Part shown: piece after piece, positions 22,201-30,100 of the stretch | Layout of the letters: each line of letters opens with the position of its first letter | How positions within the stretch are numbered: the stretch's first letter is position 1 | Source of the DNA: Yponomeuta sedellus | Taxonomy: Eukaryota; Arthropoda; Insecta; Lepidoptera; Yponomeutidae | Assembly (NCBI GenBank): GCA_934045075.1 | Contig: OW203721.1 | Location: 23,942,181-24,006,180 of the forward strand | DNA length: 64,000 nucleotides | Direction of reading: 5' to 3' | Program-made: the position numbers and the translations under genes | The notes under the pieces: generated by a model | The model's input: only the letters and a program-made list of their open reading frames with translations | The model's database searches: none | Told to the model about the DNA's origin: nothing

Positions 22201-24119
22201 GGTGACATACTGGAGACGTTGTCGCTCCGAGTTATAGAAGGGAACGAAGGTGACACCCTGCTTGGGGATATTACGACGGACGGAGCGCGCGAGATTGGTT
22301 CCGCGAGTACGGTGCGCTTCAAGTAACTTTTCTTGAACTCATGAAGCGTCTCCGGGGCTTCGCGCTCCTTACGCAGCGAGCTGCGATTGTTGTAAAGCTT
22401 CCGGCACGCTAGGATATTTAGTAGGCGCACCAGTTCTGAAGTTTCTACGTCAGTCCTCTCAAAGCAAGAAAGTAGTACATTCACATGCAGGCTTATCTTG
22501 GTCTCCATCTCACCCCACACCGCGTCTTCTTTCAACCACAGTTTGTTCACCGGCATCCCCACAAGCATGGCGGTCACAATATGATCCAAATTCATGTTCC
22601 CCAAATGGAATGTGAAATACTTAACAATGTCCCCGAAGCTGATCACAATAGGATCTTTAAACGCCTCAAACTCTTCGCCGTACGTGACCCGATAAGTCTT
22701 TCGGTTGTGCTCGGCCTGACAGAACTTATCAAAAATGTCGTTTACGATAGTTTCAGCTTTGCTTCCTTTGTCATCCTGTTTCGAGACAACAGATACTTTC
22801 GTCGACTTTACATCGGGACGACTATCCGTGGATTCTGAATCTGGACCGTTGCGGAACATTGTAACTGCATGCAAAATGCTATCCAGCACAGAGTAAATAG
22901 AGCAACATTCCAAGGGAATCCCTTCTATCAGACGAGTGTAGTACTGGAAGGAACTTCGACTTTCCTTAGACTCATCCACGTCATCCGGCACGTGTATCAC
23001 TGACAAGTTTTCGAGAAAGTTTTGGTGTTGTCTGGCAAGATCTTGCGTGTCGTACATAAGATAGCAAACTTCATCGTAGATTTTCTCTGGATTACCAGTG
23101 AGGTCGTCGGATTCCCAGTAGGGAGGCGAAAAGACGATAAATGCGGTGTCCTTGAGGTAGGAGGCTGTGGCGGGCATAATGCGTAGCTGCTGCATATCAT
23201 CCCAAAATTTTAATGACTCATCCATCATGAGCTGGGTTTGGCTGGCGCCGCGCTTAGCTGCGCGAGTTAGGGAGGACGGAATTCGGAGCGTCGCCACGTC
23301 GATGCGAATCTGCACAACTGCCACCACCGGCACTGCGACTCTGACGAGAGCTAAGGGTAGGAACGGGTCGGCAAATCCGCTGACTGCTATATAAAGATGG
23401 GGCCCGTCTATGGGATAATCCTCCACATACTCCTTGTCCCTCCACTCTTCACCTCGGACCCTTAGCTGAGTATTGTATTTCTTTTCCTCGTCAAAATCTC
23501 CTAAGTTCTCATCGTTGTCGCTGCGGCTAGGCTTGGAAACTGGAGCAATGTCTTTTCCAGCCTTCCCCTTCTCCGGTTTCGTCTGCGTGGACGCCGCAGA
23601 CTTCTGAAAGACCGCTCCTTTGACTTCTACTGGTCGCTCCATGATTATAGACTCGCGCCTGCACCCCTCGGCCACGTCGAGCTTCTGGCGCTTGATAAAG
23701 AGGTATTCGTCCTTGAGCTTCATGATGAGATATTTAATGACAAGGGCGAGGTATTCGGCTGGTATGTTTTTCTTCTCCCGGAGGAAGGCAGCGGCCTCCT
23801 CAAACACTTTGTTGTTTTCGTCCTTAACCTTCGCTTCATTGCCAAGTTGGCTGATCATGAAGATAGTCTCTGTCTTGCAGATGATCTTGATGACGAAGCG
23901 TTTCTCTTCGGCGGCGAAGGCTTCAAACTTGCTAAGGTACATGCGGTCCTGCTCGCTGCCGGCTACATCTAGTACCACCACCTTTACGCGGAAGTTTGCT
24001 TCGTTCAACTTGGCGTTCACGATCTTGGTTTTCCAGGATCCCCCGTCCTTTAAATCTTCTCCGGTTTTTGCAGTTTTCTGATCCTGTTTCCCCCCTGGGC
24101 TACTCTTCTTCAGCGGCAT
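12940..24119 (-). CDS. Spag17: SPAG17/PF6-like central-pair (C1a projection) protein, 8 coding exons
   Basis: Exons assembled by eye, in transcript order: 24119-19916, 19388-19130, 18025-17866, 17406-17225, 16407-16216, 15349-15234, 14751-14631, 13168-12940. Every intron is GT..AG and all phases agree, giving 5463 nt and 1820 aa. Exon 1 contains SPAG17 landmarks: YLMYDTQDLARQHQ (about residue 360), MMFFNSHNN (about 710) and the EEHYDWIQEQDEIYYEAL block. Lys-rich linkers lie near residues 840 and 1100. Across the exon 2/3 junction it reads KFFVLRRDLTCSEVVHRN, a match to the conserved FFV...EEY block of vertebrate SPAG17. Family knowledge: PF6/SPAG17 scaffolds the C1a projection of the axonemal central apparatus and is needed for flagellar beating. 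It is somewhat shorter than the human protein (about 2220 aa). The acceptors of exon 2 (weak pyrimidine tract) and exon 5 are the least certain. Exon 8 is very GC-rich and encodes an acidic, Pro/Gly-rich tail. Confidence 0.88.
13196..13282. repeat. (GATA)n(TA)n microsatellite
   Basis: A run of gata units, then about 28 TA units, then gata again. It lies in SPAG17 intron 7, only about 28 bases upstream of the terminal-exon acceptor (13169-13170), so length change could affect the branch-point region. Confidence 0.95.
13770..14025. mobile_element. MITE (gcatrgttgttcaatag family), uninterrupted copy
   Basis: The ends are catagttgttcaatagaatg and the inverse ctattgaacaaccatgc. It is homologous in inverse orientation to 7182-7562 and lacks the LINE insert found there. 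It sits in SPAG17 intron 7. Confidence 0.65.
14033..14280 (+). mobile_element. tRNA-derived SINE
   Basis: The head 'gcggtagtagcggagcggtgtagaacgccggc' with B-box-like 'gtgggttcgaaccccggc' is followed by the body 'gtgaaggaaaacatcgtaaggaaaccctagtgtctgaggtg'. Same family as 8700-8940. It is in SPAG17 intron 7, antisense to the gene. Confidence 0.65.
14380..14628 (-). pseudogene. LINE ORF2 C-terminal fragment
   Basis: Minus-strand translation downstream of exon 7 reads NRLRTQVGRCRQNLSRWGY, then CDCGASSQSMVHLLQCPLC and EDLTEANAAEIAVANYW. This is the Cys/His-containing tail typical of insect LINE ORF2 proteins. It is only a fragment, followed by stops, and lies in SPAG17 intron 7 in the same direction as the gene. 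The in-frame run from exon 7 into this piece is probably fortuitous because a good donor (TATAG/GTCAGT) precedes it. Confidence 0.65.
15372..15692. mobile_element. Head-to-head inverted pair of tRNA-derived SINEs
   Basis: The left copy (about 15375-15485) is the near-perfect reverse complement of the right copy (about 15569-15682). Each head folds like a tRNA (gcccatt...atgggt acceptor stem, 'agctcagttggg' A box, 'gggttcgagtcccgg' B box). The anticodon stem is CTGGC/GCCAG with loop ACGGTTA. Related single copies are at 28440-28670 and 43440-43640. The pair lies in SPAG17 intron 5. Confidence 0.8.
15815..16115. mobile_element. Inverted pair of 5S-headed-SINE tails
   Basis: 15815-15905 is the reverse complement of the SINE tail at about 16030-16113 ('ggcccgtggt...gcaggaagagacccgtgccccagcagtg...acaagggt'). 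The spacer carries the middle of one copy. No 5S-like head is present. It lies in SPAG17 intron 5, 120 bases from the SINE pair at 15372-15692. Confidence 0.75.
16539..17003. repeat. Tandem array of a ~190-bp palindromic unit
   Basis: 'ggacagaaaa' recurs near 16539, 16730 and 16920, giving about 2.5 copies at a ~190-base period. Each unit is itself an inverted repeat: 'actccaaacttagtcttttcaaatttggtccttaaaaataatg' facing its complement around 'atagaacgcattg'. This is a MITE-like sequence that has become tandem, in SPAG17 intron 4. No coding. Confidence 0.8.
17590..17870. repeat. ~31-bp minisatellite containing splice-donor copies
   Basis: About nine imperfect units of the type 'aatgcgctcacctcagtttcacaaagttcac'. 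On the transcribed minus strand each reads ...GAAACTGAGGTGAGCG..., i.e. a repeat of the exon-3 end and its donor (exon 3 ends at 17866 within the last unit). Later units keep the GAG/GTGAG core with substitutions. Confidence 0.85.
18820..18968 (+). mobile_element. 5S-headed SINE, 5'-truncated copy
   Basis: Body and tail only ('cttgataacttctgccagtaaggcccgccactg' to 'acagtggggacatacagggtt'). It lies in SPAG17 intron 2, antisense to the gene. Confidence 0.65.
19412..19790. repeat. Dispersed ~370-bp repeat, copy 1
   Basis: It shares order and sequence with 26232-26625: 'catgacgaaagatttttaaa', 'cagtgtcatggcgtcg...gacgtcacgcc', 'atcactagtag', 'gcgacgtcacgcggt' and 'gtttcagtcaaaatgg'. It lies in SPAG17 intron 1 and touches the exon-2 acceptor region. 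No terminal repeats could be fixed. Confidence 0.65.
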
Positions 24120-25480
24120 TGTTGTATTTATTTTTACAGAGAAATTAAATTTTCACTCTTCCAACAGACGTCAACATGACATCCTGTCTTTTCCCTAATT
24201 ACTCACTCACCAGAACCTCGCCAGGGGCCTGTTTCATAAAACTACGAGTTTACGATGTAGGTAGCTTGCAAAATCGGTTATCTATCTCACAAATTGGCAA
24301 GTAGACTTTGCTACGCAATTTATGAGCAAAAAATTTCGTGAAACTCGGCCGCTCATTTATGTCACATAATATGTCATTTCCTACGCGAGAAAAACTAATG
24401 CGTCTGAACCTTTTCAGAGGTTGTGCCTTCATCAAGAACGTTTTACCTATTTTCTCATATTTTAACATTGACAGCTTCCTCCCGCCCTCCCAAAATGTGG
24501 TCGTCTGCGTCGTCTGCTGTGGTCGTCTATCTGTGGTCTGTCTGTGATTTCCTACAAAATTGTCGTCATGTCACATCCTGTGGTTAAAACACGGTTAAAA
24601 CATCCTTGGCCTTGACGAGACCCAACGACAAACAGAAACAATGTACCGACCACAGAACATTTATGTTCTGTGGCACCGACGGGTTCTGACTTTAGAATAA
24701 GAATAATCTGCGCTTATACAGACCACGGTTACACCACGGATATCCGTGGGTTACACATTTTGCAGAAACCGTTTTTTTTTGTAATTAATGGCAACTCAAA
24801 ACAGAAACAGTTGATATTTAAATTAGATTCGCTAAATCCTACCTTCACAGGTGTACTCACATTCATGCATCATGGAACTAGTGAGAGGAAAATAAAGAGA
24901 AAACTTCTCTCCTGTTACATCCTGGAATTCACCAATGGAACTAGTGGAAACATTTCATTTTTTATATATGACGGAAAGAGTAACAAATCAGAATTATAAT
25001 AACGTTTTTAAATAAAAAATGTCAGTGTTTAATTCAATTAATTCACTGGGTATCAGTATCCCATCAGAATAAAAACAAAATCGGCGTTTATTTAGGTACC
25101 TGAGATTCCTATTTCTTGAAGTGGAGCATATTCAGGTTTGCCGTGTTTGAGCAGTATTCGGGTCGAAAACGATAAGTCCCTACACAAGAAAAATGGCATT
25201 TCCGTAACAAACACAATTTATATTTCATCTTATAAATACAACTATAAAACACCCCATGAATATTTTACAAAGAGAATATTTATCTAACTACCCATGCCGC
25301 AATCAGCAACTACCAGGTCGCAGGTAACAGCCAGGTTGTAACCAACCTGTTTGTAACCAACCCTGTTGTACCCAACCTGATAGTAACCCAGGTTGGTTAC
25401 TATCAGGTTGGGTGATCAGTAAAACACTCATTCAACAACGATAATTCGTTGAAACATTTAAGACAAGTAGACATATATGT
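24120..25480. other. Intergenic region upstream of SPAG17
   Basis: 24120-24240 would hold the SPAG17 5' UTR and promoter; no TATA box is obvious. A short gtaaccaacctg-type array with a perfect 16-bp-arm hairpin lies at 25300-25415. A possible minus-strand terminal exon (about 25095-25180, after a TTTTTCTTGTGTAG acceptor) cannot be linked to any gene. Otherwise nothing was recognised. Confidence 0.4.
25372..25411. repeat. Perfect 16-bp-arm hairpin within caacctg repeats
   Basis: Arms caacctgatagtaacc (25373-25388) and its exact inverse (25395-25410) with loop caggtt. The preceding 60 bases contain further direct copies of gtaaccaacctg. Confidence 0.8.
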
Positions 25481-26231
25481 CAGAATACAATTTTGGTATC
25501 ATACACGGATGTTTACATTCGTGGTATCATAGCATTCAACACAAGTTATTCCATACGTTCATATTATAGTCTCAAAATCTACTATTTATCCAAGAGAAGG
25601 CTTGTGCCACACCGTGGGGCGTGTAAAGGCGACATTACATTACTCATCTTAGTTTTGTGGCGACACGGTTGGGTCAGCTAGTATAAAATAATAACGTTAT
25701 TGACCTAACAGTTCGTAAGCCCTTCACATTATTAACTCACTTCCGAATTCACTTTCTTGACTTTTAATCGGAAGAGTCCGACCAGAGTTGGCTTTAATTT
25801 GCAACTTGCGCCTTGATTAAGTAACTTTTTACGTATAAATCTGTGCCTAAAACCGAAACATCTTCAGGACTTTGTCGTATTATTGTGTCTCAATACTGGA
25901 ATGCGGTTTCCACTATGTATGATACATATAGGCCCGACATAGCAGAGCTAAGTAAGTATTCTACTTCCACACATAGAAGATACGTTAAAATTTACATAAT
26001 CAAAGCGCTCTTCACGGATTCACTTCATTGATTTTTAGCTTACCTGGGCTTGGTAAGCTAAAAACAAAGTAAGCGAAACCGGAATTAAGTTGATAACAAT
26101 AACGTTGTTTCGCGGAGGCCATCTATTGGGCAATGCCATCAGCCGGACTCTCCAGGAGCAAACACTCAACCCAGGATTTGAACTGGAGCATGCCTCGCTT
26201 GTTGATCGAGTGTCCGAGCCTTTGCAGAACC

Positions 26232-26625
26232 TGGAATAGGTATGACGAAATATTTCTAAACCCTTTTCCATAACACGGCCGAACACGTTTATTATTTACA
26301 AAAAAAAAACCTAGATTTCAGTAATAAATAAACTAAAGTTTAACGAAGGTTAAAAGCATTTATCTAAAATTATTTTTAATCAGTGTGAAAACCGCTCGCA
26401 GTGTCATGGCGTCGGATCCGACGTCACGCCTAGGTAAGAAAACATCGTAATCACTAGTAGCCACAAGAAAGCACGGGCGAAGTTTACCAATGTTTACCTA
26501 AGCGTGACGTCACGCGGTCTGATTGGTGTTTCAGTCAAAATGGCTGAAAGCAGTTTTACTTTATTGAAAATATTATTGGTAATCTCTTTTTTTTTGTGTT
26601 TTATATCCTTTTAATATGTACTTTA
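26232..26625. repeat. Dispersed ~370-bp repeat, copy 2
   Basis: Colinear with 19412-19790 at a visual identity of roughly 80 per cent, including the paired gacgtcacgc motifs. It is immediately followed by a tRNA-like SINE head at about 26675-26765. Confidence 0.65.
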
Positions 26626-26674
26626 CCCTATCGTTAAATCTTTGAATTTGTTACTGTCCTCACGCCTATTTATA

Positions 26675-26765
26675 CCGTCGCGGGGTGAGCATCAGTAGCT
26701 AAGTGGCACAACGCCCGCATCCCGTTCGGGAGGACGTGGGTTCGAATTTCGGCTTGTACCAATTT
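26675..26765 (+). mobile_element. tRNA-like SINE head
   Basis: 'agcatcagtagctaagtggcacaacgcc' and 'gacgtgggttcgaatttcggc' resemble A and B boxes at normal spacing. The 3' body is not the one seen at 14 kb, so it is a different or truncated family. Confidence 0.45.
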
Positions 26766-27167
26766 TATTTTATTTCTAATAGTATCATTCTGTAGGCTTA
26801 CTACGTTATAGTATTTTCTAAGGTTAACACGAGCACTAATTTTCCGACGTTTCGGCACTTTTTCAGGAGCCGTGGTCTCGGATGATTGTAAAATTGTAAT
26901 AAACGAGCATAAATCCGTATAAAAACAGTTTTAATTTACTACGTTATTTAATAGATTTTTCCTAACTTAAAGTACATATTTAACATAAAGAAAGTTCTTC
27001 TAAATAAGAATGTTAGTTGTAACATCATTATTTTAGAACTTTATTTACCTTACGAGTAAGGTTACTTTTTTTGCACTTGTATTGTGGTCGTTAACTTCGT
27101 AAGTATATAAGGATTAAAAATTATATCATGGGTATAATGGGCATGGGTAACCGTGTAGAAAGCATAC

Positions 27168-30100
27168 CTTGAACTCGCCGGGAACCCCACACTTTTGCAG
27201 TTCGGCGAACGTGTCCTGTCCCCACTTCAGATCTACCAGGTCATCGCTGTCACCGTGCACTTGCAGAAGGGGTGGCACTGGAATGGACATAGAATACTTA
27301 CCCACGTTCAAGGTGTACCAACAATCCTTGCTGTCTGGCAGTGTTGGGCGTAGTTAACTACATGTAGTTATGGTTACATGTAGTTAACTACAGTAATCAA
27401 ACTACATTAAGTAGTTGTTAATTTGATTGCTGTAATCATAACTATTTATGTTTACTAATTATGTAGCTGAGTTGTAAAAACTTATATTTCCGTTCGTTCG
27501 CACAATAGTAGCGAACGGATGTGTACACTGTCAGACACAATTAAATACATTACCCTGCATGCGTCGCACCAAAAAAAACACATTCGCCCGACATGCAAGG
27601 AGTAGATAGTGCGCTCTAACTACCCAGGCAGCAAACGACAAGTCGATACATGAACGACACGCGCGCCACGCCTTTGTTTTTTCATACGCAAGTTTATTTA
27701 AAAATTTAGTTATAAAAAGTAATCTTGTAATCGTTCGTGATTGCAATTACAATTTGTAGTTAGTAATCAAAATGTTTAACTACTTATTCTGATTACTTCA
27801 TGTAGTTTGTAATCGTGATTATCAAATACTTTATGTAATCGTAGTTAGTAGGTAGTTAGATTATATTTTGCCCCAGACTGCTGTCTGGCATGCACAAACT
27901 GTCATTTTTAGTGATTGCAAAAACAGGTGTATTTAACTGTCAGAGCTAGATAAGAGGAAATTTTTCATTGGTCTTCGACTTTATTTCAAAGTGATAAGGT
28001 TCAATTTTTCAATTTCAATTATACTACTAAATATAGCCTGAAGAAGAAGAAGGTTAAATTTTCGGTGGGCACAATTAGCCCACTGCCTGGTTAAAAGTTT
28101 AATAGGTTTAATATGTTAGTTAAGTGTTAGTATTTAAATCTTCCGTTCTATGTTGCCATTCATATTGTATGGTCTATTTGGTGTTATGGTTTATGAATAA
28201 ACATTTCTTACTCTTACTCTTAATAAAATTACGGACATATAAGATATACATTTACTAAAAATCCGTTAAGATTTTACTAAGTTATGCGAGAGCAAAGTAA
28301 AAAAGTAATATACGACCATTTTTTGCGGGAATCGATTAAAGTTCTAGTATTAATCCTAGGTTCTAAACTGTAGGTTCTAAAAATAGTTGTTACAGTCGTT
28401 AACATTTCTCATATTCACTTTTAGATGAAAACGTATTATAATACAATTTTAAAAACCTATTTAGAGGCTAAAAATTCCACCCATGCCGGGATTCGAACCC
28501 GCGACCTCTGGCTATCCGTGCCAGCGCTCTTTCCAACTGAGCTAATGGGCGACTCACCGGCATCAGTGTTTCGAACCTCTTTACAATATTCTCTGTATTA
28601 CGTACAGGCAGCGACATCTGGCATCTAAATAGGTCCTTAGCACGGGTTAGTGCATTAAAAATAATCTAATCGTATTATAATAAAAGTTATGATTTTGTTT
28701 CCATCGGTGGCGCTAGTTAGCACCCCGAATCACTTTAAGTAATAATTCTTTGTCTGATTTAATTTCATAGGCAATAGTGCTCCAATGGTTATTCGTTATT
28801 CAAGATTTGTTAGTAGAATCTATGAGAAAATGGTCGAAGTACTTTTTACGTGCACATATTTCTTAAAGTCTGTCTTTCTTTAATGACTCGCGCGTAAGGT
28901 GATTACTTACCTAACAAACAATCGCGAATAGTGTTCGAGCAGAGGAGATTGTGCAACTCTCACTCTGTCGCACAGCAGATGTGCTTTGTAGGGCGGTGGT
29001 GGACGAAGAAAGTAGATGTAGATGTTCAGTTCTTCACGGAGTTTCTTCTTGTTCTAGCCCTCCCCTAACACGCGCCATAGCGCAAGGTTGTGCCATCATT
29101 AGGGGGTAATGCCCATAATCCCCACGCTGGGCATGCGGGTTGGGGATCGCAGTTTGGTGAAATTGTACTGCAGGGGGCGCTGCTGCCCACCCCCCCGGTT
29201 TGTGTCCCTTAGTCGCCTTTTACGTCACCCGCGGGAAGAGTTTGGGTTGGTGCTATTCTCTAGGCCGACACCACACAGCGGTCACTGAGTTTATTTGGCA
29301 CTATTTTTTTATTTCTAATTTTAGACTCTAGGAAGACTAACAGCTATTACAGGTTTACAATACGTAGATAAATAGGTCATACTCAGCCAATTAAAAGTCT
29401 TCACAATTAGTTTTAGATTAGTTTGAACGCAGACAGTTCACATGCGATAGCATCATTAACGTAATGAGAAAACTACACTAAAAGAGGAATACAAATAAAA
29501 AAGAAGTGATTAATCAGTTTATAAAATAGATAGATAAATCAATCCAAGCTCCACCCAGTTCAAAAAAAAAAACGTATCATAAAAAAATGTACGTTGAAAT
29601 ACGTATCACATTATTAAGAGGCTGAAAACAAATATATAATAGTCTGGCGCAGTCAAGGATGTCTACACGAGAGCTCGACTATGCGCGGCGCACCTAGAAT
29701 ACAGTGAGTTAGAAAGATAAGAATATTCTTTATTGTACACTGGAAAAACGACACATACAAAACAATTGCAAATATACATAGTACAATTGGCGGCCTTATT
29801 GCTATTTCTTCCAGACAACCTTACGATGGAAAGTTGCTGAAGGAAATTAGAAAGACGGGTAGCCAGGTAGAAAGGTGTATATATACTAACCCATACAATT
29901 AAACCCATCAAATGTATGATTATGTAAAACTAGTAGCTGTGCCCCGCGTTGTTACCCGCGCTTTATCGATTTTCCCATTGGAATATGATATTTTCCCGCA
30001 GTAAAACGTAGCGTTTGTGTTAATCGAGGGTGTCAACTAACTCCATACCAAATTGTATTAAAATAGCTCCAACCGTTTAGACGTGAAGAGGTAACAAACA

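Noticed and set aside
23620..24081. Plus-strand 153-codon open frame
   Set aside because: Antisense shadow of SPAG17 exon 1; Ser-rich composition typical of the reverse of Lys/Glu-rich coding sequence.
25095..25180. Terminal exon of the LYPLAL1-like gene
   Set aside because: There is a good acceptor, but in the required phase it reads to a stop after about 16 codons with no His-Glu-Leu motif. The better open frame does not match the family.
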